DNA from: an uncultured Chloroflexota bacterium
GTDB taxonomy: Bacteria > Chloroflexota > Anaerolineae > Aggregatilineales > Phototrophicaceae
Direction of reading: 5' to 3'
NCBI GenBank assembly: GCA_903864435.1
Contig: CAIPFY010000135.1
Location: 1-45,540 of the forward strand
Length of the DNA: 45,540 nt
In this document: positions 25,691 through 34,138 of the stretch, piece by piece
Position numbering within the stretch: the stretch's first letter is position 1
How the letters are laid out: the number at the start of each line of letters is the position of its first letter
Translations under genes and position numbers: made by a program
Notes under the pieces: generated by a model
Told to the model about the DNA's origin: nothing
Seen by the model: the letters and a program-made list of their open reading frames with translations, nothing else
Database searches by the model: none

Positions 25691-25728
25691 CCAGCGCGAC
25701 ACCGCTATTAGGGTGTCGCGCTGGTTTT
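25691..25728 (+). terminator. Terminator between convergent genes
   Basis: CCAGCGCGACACC pairs perfectly (13 bp) with GGTGTCGCGCTGG around an 8-base loop, followed by TTTT on the plus strand. It ends the D-2-hydroxyacid dehydrogenase transcript. On the minus strand the same stem follows the kinase stop but lacks a U-run. Confidence 0.88.
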
Positions 25729-25730
25729 GC

Positions 25731-28700
25731 TCAGGTGAGGGTGATGAATTGCGGCGGCGCAGGCCGATTCGACAGTTCTTGTTGCACCGCGTCTTTCAAA
25801 TCCAGCGTTTTGCCGCGTTCCAGCGCCGCTTCCACCTGTTCAGGCGGCAGCACGGTTTTGAGCTTTTCGAGGATGGGCGCGGCGGTTTGCCGGATTCCCT
25901 GAAACGTGGCCGGATGGTGGATGATGAGTCCCAGCAGCGTCGCGGCGCGTTCGGGGTCGGGCAGCACTTCCGCGAGGCTGACCAGACCTTCCAGCAGAAT
26001 CGGCGTGGCGTCAATATCACGGGCGGCTTCTAAGGCCTGACAGTAGTAATCCATCGCTTCCCGCATGTCCTGCTGTCCTTTGGCGACATGACCGAGGTTG
26101 ATGAGCGTTTTGGCTGCGCCCTGCCGGTTGCCAATGGCGCGGGCGATGGAAAGGCTTTGTCCGAAATAGTTGGCGGCGTTGGCGAACTCTGAACGCAGTA
26201 CCGCGAGGAAACCGAGGTTATCCAGCGCGAGGCCGATGGCACGCCGTTCGCCAATCGCCCGCGACAGGTTCAGGCTTTCCTCAAAGTAGCGGTGGGCGGT
26301 TTCCAGATCACCCTGTTCGCCGGCCACGCCGCCGAGGTTGAGCAGGGCGCTGGCGACGCGCCGCCGCTGACCGCTGGCGCGGCAAATGCTCAAGCTGGCT
26401 TCAAAATGCTGTGCGGCCTGTGCATATTCCCCTTGCGAATAGGCCACGAGGCCGAGGTTGTTGCTGGCTCCGGCGCGGCCTTCCACATCGTTGAGCGCCC
26501 CTGCGATTTCCAGACTGCGCTCGAAATGCTGTCCGGCACTCTGGTAATCACCCTGCTCGAAGCACACCATCCCCAGCCGATTCAATGCCCGCGCAGTCGT
26601 GAGCTGTTCTCCGATTTGTTCGCTCTGGCGCAGGCTTTCCTCGCAGCAGCGGGTGGCTTCGGCATAGTTGCCCTGCCGCCAGTAGATGTTCCCTAGCAGG
26701 CTTAGAGCGCGGGCGGCGCCGGCCTGATCGTTCAGGCTGCGGCACATCTCCAGCCCTTCTTCAAGCTGGATGCGGGCGCGGGCATAATCGCCGGTAAACT
26801 CCATCGTTTCGCCCAGTTTCAGCAACAGTTCAGCGCGAATCTGGCGGCGCTCGTCGTCCGATAGGGCGACGGCCTGAAGCAAATTGAGCGCCCGTTCAAA
26901 GTACATGAGCGCATCGGAAAGCGTGCTGATGTGCAGCGCATACTCGCCGGCTCGCCGCGCATAGTGCAGTTCTTTCGCCACATCGTTCGCGGCGCGCCAG
27001 TGCTGCGCGAGGATGGCGGCTTGTTCTTCCGAGTCCGGGTAGACGGTTTCGAGGGCTTGCGCCACCACGCGATGGAGTTCGCGGTTGATGTGGGCGGGGA
27101 TATTTTGCAACATCACCTGCCGCAGCTTATCGTGAATGAACTGCCATTTGCCGTCCTGCACTTCGATCACGGCACAGTTGGCACAGGTTGTCACCCATTC
27201 ATCGAGGCTCAAATTCCCCTTCACCTCGGTCATCACTTTCAGGTCAATTTCGCGTCCAGCCACCGCCGCCAGCCGCAGGAGCGCCTGCGAGTCGTCGGGA
27301 ACTCGCGCCAACCGCCGTTCGATCACGGTTTCGATGCCCCCCGCGAACACGCGCTGCGGTAGGGTTTGCTGGCCCACGTTTTCCAGCCGTCCGGCTTCTT
27401 CCGCCAGCACGCGCACCACTTCGATCAGGAAATAGACGTTGCCTTCGGTTTCACGCTGGAGCAGGTCAATCACATGCGGTTGTGTGCCGGCGCTGCCCAG
27501 CATGGACTCGCTGAGGGCGGCGACATGCTCCGACGACAGCCGATCAAGGCGCATGGGGGTCATGTCCGGCAGTTCAGACGGCAAGCCGGGGCGGTCTTCA
27601 GGCCGGTAGGTGGCGATAATCAGGATCGGCAAGTCAGTGACCATGCCGACCAGCAACCGCAGCACGTCAAGGCTTTCGCCAATCCACTGCAAATCTTCGA
27701 GGATGAGCAGAATCGGTTTGGTCTGCCGCTGGAAGATGCTGGCGATGGTGCTGAACAAACGCTGTTGAAACGAGGTGGTTTCCAGCGCCGCCGCGTCCGG
27801 TATCGAACGCTTTTGCAGTTGGGCGATGTCCGGCACGATGTCTTTCAACACGCCCGCGTCCAGATCGCTGACTTCGGTGTGCAGCAGCAAGCGCCGCAGC
27901 GGTTCGCGCCACAGCTGGAAGGGCAGGCCGCCGTTCGGGTTGACCTGCCCGCGCAGCACGATCACCCCTTGTACCAGCGCCAGAATGCGCATTTCGTCCA
28001 GCAGGCGCGATTTGCCCACGCCGCTTTCGCCGCCGATCAGCCATGCGCCGCCTTTGCCCTGCGTGGCGGATTTGAGCGCGGCTTCTAGCAGCGTCAGCTC
28101 TTTTTCGCGCCCGACGAAATGGGCGGCTTGCAAGAAACTCTCGCGGACGGCGGCGCTTTCCTCCGGCACGGGCTGACCGAGTACCAGCGCCAGATCACGG
28201 ATGACCTGATTGGCATCCTGATAACGCTCATAGGGGAACTTCGTCAGAAGTTTTTCCATGATGCGTTCAAACGACGCAGGGGAGTCGCTAGGGGAGGTGG
28301 GAACAGAATCCGCGTACTTGTCCGACAGCGGGACGATTTCCTCCAGCGCCGACAAATCTGGCATGGTGAACAGAATGTTCTGGATCAATTCCCCCACATT
28401 GTCGGTGTTGAAGGGATGCCGCCCGACGAGGTATTCGTAGGCCATTACGCCGATGGCGTATAAATCCGCCGCCGCCTGCGCCCGTTCGCCGCGCAGCGTT
28501 TCCGGCGCGATGTAGGCCAGCGTCCCCGCCATCTCGCCTTCCTGCGTGGCAGATTGACCGTGTACCATCGAAAGGCCGAAGTCCAGCACTTTCACCAGAT
28601 CGTCGCTGACCAGCACGTTGGCGGGTTTCAGGTCGCGGTGGATAACCCCGCGCCGGTGTAGGTAGGCCACCGCTTGCAAGGTCTGGAATAGCAGTTCGAT

Positions 28701-29069
28701 TTTGCGCTCGAAGGGCTTATCCATTGCGGCTTCGGTCAGCGGGTTCGCGCCCTGTATCAAGTCCATCGTGAAGTAGGGCTGACCGCTGTCGTCGAAACCG
28801 TAGTCCAGCACGTTGATGATGTGCGGGTGGCGCAGCGAAGCCAGTGTGCGGAACTCTTGCGCCAGCGCCAGCCGCAGGCCGATGCTGTCGTTGCCATAGG
28901 CATGAGAAGCAAATTCGAGATTTTCGGTGGGCGCAGTCACCCGTTTGAGCGCAATGGTTTGTCCGGTCAGCCTGTCCACAGCGCGATAGACGGCACCCAT
29001 GCCGCCTTCGCCCAGCACGGTCTGGAGGTCGTAACGATGACCAATGACCTGACCGTTCAAAGTTGTCAT
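25731..29069 (-). CDS. Serine/threonine protein kinase with AAA ATPase and TPR domains
   Basis: A 1112-residue three-part regulator. Residues 10-300 are a complete Hanks-type kinase: Gly-rich loop GEGGMG (20-25), Lys42, HRDLKPAN (144-151), DFG (163-165) and APE (188-190). Residues 315-720 are an AAA/STAND-like ATPase with Walker A GESGVGKS (347-354) and Walker B LLILEDLQW. Residues about 730-1060 are a run of TPR repeats (units such as ALNRLGMVCFEQGDY). Such proteins resemble PknK-type kinases and large ATP-dependent signalling regulators; phosphorylation targets are unknown. No transmembrane helix was seen, so it should be cytoplasmic. The start is the ATG at 29069 with a GGAG site; in-frame upstream Met codons lack one. 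It is divergent from mraZ and the dcw cluster. Confidence 0.9.
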   Translation of the reverse strand: MTTLNGQVIGHRYDLQTVLGEGGMGAVYRAVDRLTGQTIALKRVTAPTENLEFASHAYGNDSIGLRLALAQEFRTLASLRHPHIINVLDYGFDDSGQPYFTMDLIQGANPLTEAAMDKPFERKIELLFQTLQAVAYLHRRGVIHRDLKPANVLVSDDLVKVLDFGLSMVHGQSATQEGEMAGTLAYIAPETLRGERAQAAADLYAIGVMAYEYLVGRHPFNTDNVGELIQNILFTMPDLSALEEIVPLSDKYADSVPTSPSDSPASFERIMEKLLTKFPYERYQDANQVIRDLALVLGQPVPEESAAVRESFLQAAHFVGREKELTLLEAALKSATQGKGGAWLIGGESGVGKSRLLDEMRILALVQGVIVLRGQVNPNGGLPFQLWREPLRRLLLHTEVSDLDAGVLKDIVPDIAQLQKRSIPDAAALETTSFQQRLFSTIASIFQRQTKPILLILEDLQWIGESLDVLRLLVGMVTDLPILIIATYRPEDRPGLPSELPDMTPMRLDRLSSEHVAALSESMLGSAGTQPHVIDLLQRETEGNVYFLIEVVRVLAEEAGRLENVGQQTLPQRVFAGGIETVIERRLARVPDDSQALLRLAAVAGREIDLKVMTEVKGNLSLDEWVTTCANCAVIEVQDGKWQFIHDKLRQVMLQNIPAHINRELHRVVAQALETVYPDSEEQAAILAQHWRAANDVAKELHYARRAGEYALHISTLSDALMYFERALNLLQAVALSDDERRQIRAELLLKLGETMEFTGDYARARIQLEEGLEMCRSLNDQAGAARALSLLGNIYWRQGNYAEATRCCEESLRQSEQIGEQLTTARALNRLGMVCFEQGDYQSAGQHFERSLEIAGALNDVEGRAGASNNLGLVAYSQGEYAQAAQHFEASLSICRASGQRRRVASALLNLGGVAGEQGDLETAHRYFEESLNLSRAIGERRAIGLALDNLGFLAVLRSEFANAANYFGQSLSIARAIGNRQGAAKTLINLGHVAKGQQDMREAMDYYCQALEAARDIDATPILLEGLVSLAEVLPDPERAATLLGLIIHHPATFQGIRQTAAPILEKLKTVLPPEQVEAALERGKTLDLKDAVQQELSNRPAPPQFITLT

Positions 29070-29122
29070 ATCTCTGGACTCCATGCTGTGACGCTTTTTT
29101 ACAATGCTCATTACTAACTGCA

Positions 29123-29152
29123 ATTCTAGTCGCGTGTGGATAGAGCGCGCAA
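29123..29152 (-). promoter_or_regulatory. Possible promoter for the kinase gene
   Basis: On the minus strand TTGCGC, an 18-base spacer and TAGAAT lie about 55-80 bases upstream of the kinase start. The match is moderate. Confidence 0.35.
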
Positions 29153-29266
29153 CCTGTGACTTCTATAGCGGAAGTGTGAAGGCTTTTGCAGGGAGCGTGC
29201 GGGCTGCCCCCATCCCTCATAAGTCGTTTTCGTGGGATTTTCGCAGTTTGCTGAGGGATAATGTGG

Positions 29267-29272
29267 TATAAT
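29267..29272 (+). promoter_or_regulatory. Extended -10 promoter for the dcw cluster
   Basis: TGGTATAAT at 29264-29272 is a consensus extended -10 element (TG-n-TATAAT), 53 bases upstream of the mraZ start. No good -35 is present, as is usual for extended -10 promoters. This is the likely main promoter of the division cluster. Confidence 0.65.
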
Positions 29273-29325
29273 TGGCGCTTGTCCGAAATGAAATTTGGCA
29301 CAATGCCGGGGTAAGGCAGCAGCGC

Positions 29326-29757
29326 ATGTTCTGGGGCGAATATTCTCACCAGTTGGATGAAAAAGGGCGCGTCATCATCCCGGTTCGATTCCGTCCGCAA
29401 CTGGCACCTGCCGCTTTTCTAACACGCGGACTCGATCATAACCTCGTGATTTATCCGCAGGCTGTGTGGCAGGCGTTGACCGACCGCCTGAACGAAATCC
29501 CGATCACCCAACCGGCTTCGCGTGCGCTGCGCCGCCTGTTGTTTTCGGGGGCGGTGGAACTGTCGTTGGATCGGCAGGGGCGCATTTTCATCCCGTCATA
29601 TTTGCGTGATTATGCCGCGCTGGATAGCGCCGTTCTCATCGCCGGCATGGAAACCTATGTCGAACTGTGGGAACCCGGTCACTGGCGGGTCACGTTGAAC
29701 GGCGTTTCGGACGCGCTAGGTGCCGAAGCGAAAGATTTCCTCAAGCTGGGCATTTAG
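29326..29757 (+). CDS. mraZ: Transcriptional regulator MraZ
   Basis: A 143-residue protein of normal MraZ length, the DNA-binding first gene of the dcw cluster, made of two AbrB-like SpoVT/MraZ domains. The first carries FWGEYSHQLDEKGRVIIPVRFR and the second GAVELSLDRQGRIFIPSYLR, the two DxxGR motifs of the family. MraZ represses its own operon in E. coli by binding direct repeats upstream; I could not identify convincing boxes here. The start is the ATG at 29326, where family similarity begins, rather than an upstream ATG. A TAAGG site is 9 bases upstream. rsmH follows 15 bases later. Confidence 0.95.
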   Translation: MFWGEYSHQLDEKGRVIIPVRFRPQLAPAAFLTRGLDHNLVIYPQAVWQALTDRLNEIPITQPASRALRRLLFSGAVELSLDRQGRIFIPSYLRDYAALDSAVLIAGMETYVELWEPGHWRVTLNGVSDALGAEAKDFLKLGI

Positions 29758-29772
29758 GCATTTAATCCTCCT

Positions 29773-30705
29773 ATGGAACACATTTCTGTATTGCTGGACG
29801 CTGTGGTGAGTGCTTTGCTGCCTGCTGCGCGGGTGGTGGATGGGACGCTGGGCGCGGGCGGTCATGCGCGGGCGCTGCTGGCGGGCGGCGCGGGCGAACT
29901 GTTAGGGCTGGATGCCGATCCGCTGGCGATTTCGATTGCCCGTCAGACGTTAGCGCCTTTCGCAGAACGGGCGCACCTCGTCCACCGCAGTTATGAGCGC
30001 ATGGCGGAAGAAGCCGCCGCGTTGGGTTGGTCAGGCGTGGATGCCATCGTGCTTGATCTGGGCGTGTCGTCCATGCAGTTTGATCGGGCGGAGCGCGGGT
30101 TTGCCTTTTTGCAGGATGGCCCGCTGGATATGCGCTTCGATCCGCAGGGCGAACGACCGTCGGCGGCTGATCTGGTGAACCATCTAGATGAGGCCGAATT
30201 AGCGGATTTGATCTATAACTATGGCGAGGAGCATCATAGTCGGCGGCTGGCGCGGGCGATTGTGGCGGGTAGGCCGTTTCAGACCACCCGCGAACTGGCG
30301 GCGGTCATCGAACGGGCGCAACCGCGCCGTCCGGGGGACAAACTGCATCCGGCCACGCGCACCTTTCAGGCGTTGCGAATCGCCGTGAATGACGAACTGG
30401 GCGCGGTGGAACGGGTGCTGCCGCTGGCGATTGATCTGCTCCGTCCGGGGGGGCGGCTGGCGGTGATTAGCTTTCACAGCCTCGAAGACCGGCTGGTGAA
30501 GCAGGCGTTCAAACTCGCCAGCACGGATTGCATTTGCCCGCCGCGTGTGCCCGTGTGTGTATGCGGACATCGCGCCAGCGTGCGCCTGCTGACGCGCAAG
30601 CCGCAGGTGGCAGATGCGGCGGAAGTGGCGCAGAATCCGCGCAGCCGCAGTGCGAAATTGCGGGTGGTGGAAAAGTTGGGCGGCGATGAGGACGGAGCAG
30701 AATGA
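29773..30705 (+). CDS. rsmH: 16S rRNA (cytosine(1402)-N(4))-methyltransferase RsmH
   Basis: A 310-residue SAM-dependent methyltransferase (MraW) that modifies C1402 of 16S rRNA in the decoding centre. The SAM motif DGTLGAGGHA, then LGLDADPLAI, and the C-terminal SFHSLEDRLVKQ and PRSRSAKLRVVEK signatures are all present. Length is normal. It has no good ribosome-binding site (TAATCCTCCT precedes the ATG), so translation may depend on coupling to mraZ. The stop overlaps the ftsL-like start as ATGA. Confidence 0.95.
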   Translation: MEHISVLLDAVVSALLPAARVVDGTLGAGGHARALLAGGAGELLGLDADPLAISIARQTLAPFAERAHLVHRSYERMAEEAAALGWSGVDAIVLDLGVSSMQFDRAERGFAFLQDGPLDMRFDPQGERPSAADLVNHLDEAELADLIYNYGEEHHSRRLARAIVAGRPFQTTRELAAVIERAQPRRPGDKLHPATRTFQALRIAVNDELGAVERVLPLAIDLLRPGGRLAVISFHSLEDRLVKQAFKLASTDCICPPRVPVCVCGHRASVRLLTRKPQVADAAEVAQNPRSRSAKLRVVEKLGGDEDGAE

Positions 30706-31178
30706 GCCAGCGAGGGACGAAACAGGCGGAACGGTTAGGCCGTCCGCTGCAAATTCAGCGGCAGGCGACGGCGCTGGCCGGCTTGGGCGTGTTCATCGCC
30801 ATCATCATCGGCGCGTTGTATCTGGCGCAGTCGGCTTCGGTTGCCACGCTAGGCCGCCAACTCGAAGAACTGATTACCCGCCGCAACGCGCTGGAACAGA
30901 CCAACGAACAACTGCGTTCGGAGATCGCGCAACTGCGCAGCGTGCCGCGTTTGCTGGCGCGGGCGCAGGAATTGGGCTTCAACCCCTCCAACGACAGCGA
31001 AATCGAATATCTATTTGTGGATGGGTATAATCCGCAGCGGGTAGACGTGCCAGCGGCGGCGGCTTCGCAAACGCCGGATAACCTGCCCGTTTATGATGAA
31101 TCGTTCGCCGGTTGGCTTCAGCAGCAGTGGGATTCGTTGTTGCGGCAGTTTCAGGGATACAGCAGCGGTGGGAGTTAG
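30702..31178 (+). CDS. ftsL: FtsL/DivIC-like cell division protein
   Basis: A 158-residue single-pass membrane protein. The N-terminus is basic and cytoplasmic, followed by one membrane helix (about residues 25-46, LAGLGVFIAIIIGALYLAQSAS). A coiled-coil leucine-zipper region follows (TLGRQLEELITRRNALEQTN, then LRSEIAQLRS), with a tail to the C-terminus. This is the plan of FtsL or DivIC, which recruit the septal synthase. Sequence alone cannot separate the two, but position between rsmH and the PBP favours FtsL. Its start overlaps the rsmH stop by four bases, indicating translational coupling. Confidence 0.75.
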   Translation: MSQRGTKQAERLGRPLQIQRQATALAGLGVFIAIIIGALYLAQSASVATLGRQLEELITRRNALEQTNEQLRSEIAQLRSVPRLLARAQELGFNPSNDSEIEYLFVDGYNPQRVDVPAAAASQTPDNLPVYDESFAGWLQQQWDSLLRQFQGYSSGGS

Positions 31179-31231
31179 CGTTTTCGTTCCTTCTTCCGGG
31201 TGGTGGGGTATGTAGGCGAAAGGTTGGGACG

Positions 31232-32965
31232 ATGCAGCAAGCCAGTAATCCGCAGTTAGACACATTCAATGCGCGACTGCCGTTTGTCATCGCGGGGATG
31301 GTGGTGGTGAGTACTCTGCTGATTCTCAAGCTGTTCTCGTTCCAGCAGCTTGCCAGCGATGTTTTGAACGAACTCAGCCCCGACTATAATCGGACGGTCA
31401 ATCTGGCCTCGGCGCGGGGCATTGTGTATGACCACACCGGTCAGCGCATGGCGGTGAATACGATTGAGTACCGCATCGGCATCAGCCCGAATCTGGTTTC
31501 CAACCCGCAGCGTACCGCGACTGAACTGGCCTCGATCCTCGGCTTGGATGAACTACAGGTGTTTCAGGCTGTCACCAGTGATGACCCGTGGGTGCTGCTG
31601 TCTCCGCGTGTGAACGCGGTGGTCGGGCAGCAGGTCGAGCAGTTGGACATGGTGAGCCTGACGATTGACAAAATCCCGCGCCGCAGTTACCCGCAGGGCG
31701 CACTGGCGGCGCATATTCTGGGCTTCGTGGGCGGCGACCTGAAAGGCTATTACGGCGTGGAGGGGAAGTTTCAGGATCAACTGGTGGGGCGTCCGCGCAG
31801 CGAGATCATCAGCGACATTCCGTTTGACCTGCCTTCGGATCAAGAGGCCGATCGTGGCGCGGATGTGTACCTGACGATTGACCGCGATATTCAATACCTG
31901 TTGGAAAGCGAACTGGCGCTGGCGCTGGATGAAACCGGCGCGAAACGTGGCACGATCATCGTGATGAATCCGCGCACGGGCGATATTCTGGGCATGGCGA
32001 GTCTGCCGTCTTTCGACCCGAACGATTATCAGGCCGTGCCGGATGCGAAGGACTGGAACGACCCCGCCACCAGCGAACAATATGAGCCGGGTTCGGTGAT
32101 GAAGGTGCTGACGGTGGCGGCGGCGCTGGACAAAGGCGCGATTACGCCGGGGTTCACCTATAACGATCAGGGCGTGCTGGATAAGGCCGGCATCCAAGTT
32201 TACAACTGGGATCGGCAGGCGCATGGTCTGGTGGATGTGACGGGCATTCTGGTGCAGTCGCTTAATGTGGGCGCGGCGACCATCAGCTTACAGATGGGGC
32301 CGAGCGATTTTTACTCGTATATGAGCAAATTCGGTTTCGGGCGACTGACGGGGGTGAATGTGCAGGGCGAAGCTCCCGGCACGATGCACGTCCCCGGCGA
32401 CAGTGATTGGAGCGAGAGCAACCTGCTCACGAACGCTTACGGGCAGGGGATGGCGGTCACGCCGCTGCAAATGATTACCGCAATCGGCGCGATTGCCAAT
32501 GACGGCCTGATGATGCAGCCCAACATCGTGCAAAAGATTGTGAAGGGCGATCAGGTCAGCCTGTCGCAACCGATTGCGCTGGGCAGGCCGATCAGCGCCG
32601 ATACAGCCCATATTGTGCGCGATATGATGGTGGCGGTGGTCAACAACGGGGTGGATGATGGGGCGCGGTTGCCGGGGTACACGGTGGCGGGCAAGACCGG
32701 AACTGCCGAAATTGCGACACCGGTGGGCTACCGCAGCGATGCGTGGATCATGAGTTTCATCGGGTTCCTGCCGGCGGATGACCCGCAGGCGATTGTGCTG
32801 ATTAAGCTGGATGAGCCGCAGACCGGACGTTGGGCGAGTCAGGTGGTGGCGCCTTTGTTCCGTCGTCTGGCGGAACGGTTGGTGGTGCTGATGGAAATCC
32901 CGAACGATGCGGCGCGGCAGGCGATTACCGCGCAGGGCGGGGCGGTGGATGCCGTCAAGCGTTAG
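31232..32965 (+). CDS. ftsI: Class B penicillin-binding protein, septal transpeptidase
   Basis: A 577-residue membrane-anchored transpeptidase. One N-terminal helix (about residues 18-38) is followed by a dimerisation/pedestal domain and the transpeptidase domain. The catalytic motifs are SxxK as SVMK, SxN as SLN (VQSLNVG) and KTG as GKTGTAEI. These residues cross-link peptidoglycan stems. The place in the cluster points to a FtsI/PBP3-type septal role. The start is the ATG at 31232 with an AAAGG site. murE and murF, which usually follow, are absent. Confidence 0.92.
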   Translation: MQQASNPQLDTFNARLPFVIAGMVVVSTLLILKLFSFQQLASDVLNELSPDYNRTVNLASARGIVYDHTGQRMAVNTIEYRIGISPNLVSNPQRTATELASILGLDELQVFQAVTSDDPWVLLSPRVNAVVGQQVEQLDMVSLTIDKIPRRSYPQGALAAHILGFVGGDLKGYYGVEGKFQDQLVGRPRSEIISDIPFDLPSDQEADRGADVYLTIDRDIQYLLESELALALDETGAKRGTIIVMNPRTGDILGMASLPSFDPNDYQAVPDAKDWNDPATSEQYEPGSVMKVLTVAAALDKGAITPGFTYNDQGVLDKAGIQVYNWDRQAHGLVDVTGILVQSLNVGAATISLQMGPSDFYSYMSKFGFGRLTGVNVQGEAPGTMHVPGDSDWSESNLLTNAYGQGMAVTPLQMITAIGAIANDGLMMQPNIVQKIVKGDQVSLSQPIALGRPISADTAHIVRDMMVAVVNNGVDDGARLPGYTVAGKTGTAEIATPVGYRSDAWIMSFIGFLPADDPQAIVLIKLDEPQTGRWASQVVAPLFRRLAERLVVLMEIPNDAARQAITAQGGAVDAVKR

Positions 32966-33039
32966 AGAACGGTTTGGGTTTTGGCGGGCGGACGGGTTAC
33001 ACTGTGTGCCTTCTGTGACAGCGGGGAAATGTGTGAATT

Positions 33040-34083
33040 ATGGCGGGACAATTACCGTTTGCGTTGTCGGTCGGGGGCGTGGCGTTTTTGCTCGGCGTGA
33101 TCTGGGGCGGCCCGTTTGTCGAAATCCTGAAGCGCCTGCGCATCGGCAAGCAGATTCAGGTGGAACTGAGCGCCGAACACCAGAAGAAAACAGGAACGCC
33201 CACGATGGGCGGGATCATGATTGTGGTGCCGGTGCTGCTCATCATGCTCGGCCTGAACGTGGTGAATGTCATCCGCACTGTGACCGGCCCCAGCATTTTG
33301 TTGCCGCTGGTGGTGCTGGTGGGCTTCGCGCTGCTGGGGATGATTGACGACTGGGAAGGCATTCAGAAGTCCCGCAACCCGAACAAGCTGCAAACCGGGC
33401 AGGGGTTATCGGTGCGGGCGAAGTTTGCCGCGCAACTGGGGTTAGCCACGCTGATCGCGTGCATTTTTTCGCTGTATAACGGCGGTTTCCAGTATGCGAA
33501 TCAGCTTGTTATTCCCATTTTTCAGATCACCATCTACATTCACCCCATCCTGTTCATTCCCATCATGGTGTTCATCATCAACGCGCTCTCGAACGCCGTG
33601 AACTTCACCGATGGGCTGGACGGGCTGGCCGGCATTATCACCGCCAGCGCCTTCGCCGCCTACGGGGTGATCGCCTATTTGCAGGGGCAGATTTTCATCA
33701 CGCAGTTGTGCTTCATTCTGGTGGGCGCGTGTTTCGCTTTCCTGTGGTTCAACGCGCATCCGGCGCAGTTGTTCATGGGCGATGCCGGATCGCTGGCACT
33801 AGGGGCAACGCTAGGAACGATTGCCATGATGACCGGACAATGGCTGCTGCTGCCGGTGATCGCCATTGTGCCGCTGGCTGAAACGGTCAGCGTGATCTTG
33901 CAAGTGGCCTATTTCAAGCGCACCAAAGACCCCGCCACCGGACAGGGGCTGCGTTTGTTCCGCATGGCGCCCATTCATCTGCACTTTCAGAAGGGCGGCT
34001 GGAGCGAAACGCAGGTTGTCCAACGCTTCTGGTTGGTGGGCTTGCTGGCGGCCATCATTGGCGTGGCGCTGGCGCTGCTGTAA
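33040..34083 (+). CDS. mraY: Phospho-N-acetylmuramoyl-pentapeptide transferase MraY
   Basis: A 347-residue integral membrane enzyme that transfers phospho-MurNAc-pentapeptide to undecaprenyl phosphate, making lipid I. Motifs: HQKKTGTPTMGG (substrate loop), MIDDWEG (metal-binding Asp pair), NFTDGLDGLAGI, and a C-terminal MAPIHLHFQKGGW. About ten membrane helices are visible. It directly precedes murD. Confidence 0.95.
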   Translation: MAGQLPFALSVGGVAFLLGVIWGGPFVEILKRLRIGKQIQVELSAEHQKKTGTPTMGGIMIVVPVLLIMLGLNVVNVIRTVTGPSILLPLVVLVGFALLGMIDDWEGIQKSRNPNKLQTGQGLSVRAKFAAQLGLATLIACIFSLYNGGFQYANQLVIPIFQITIYIHPILFIPIMVFIINALSNAVNFTDGLDGLAGIITASAFAAYGVIAYLQGQIFITQLCFILVGACFAFLWFNAHPAQLFMGDAGSLALGATLGTIAMMTGQWLLLPVIAIVPLAETVSVILQVAYFKRTKDPATGQGLRLFRMAPIHLHFQKGGWSETQVVQRFWLVGLLAAIIGVALALL

Positions 34084-34138
34084 ACCGCCGCATACGCTTG
34101 GTGCGGATTGAGAGGTCGAATCCTCGACAGGAGATATT

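Noticed and set aside
29232-29267. GTGG/GAGGG units as MraZ-binding boxes
   Set aside because: The spacing (0, about 21, 31) does not give the three regular 10-base repeats expected.
34100-34138. GGTCGAATCCTCGAC resembling a tRNA T-arm before murD
   Set aside because: No acceptor, D or anticodon arms fit around it, so it is chance or leader sequence.
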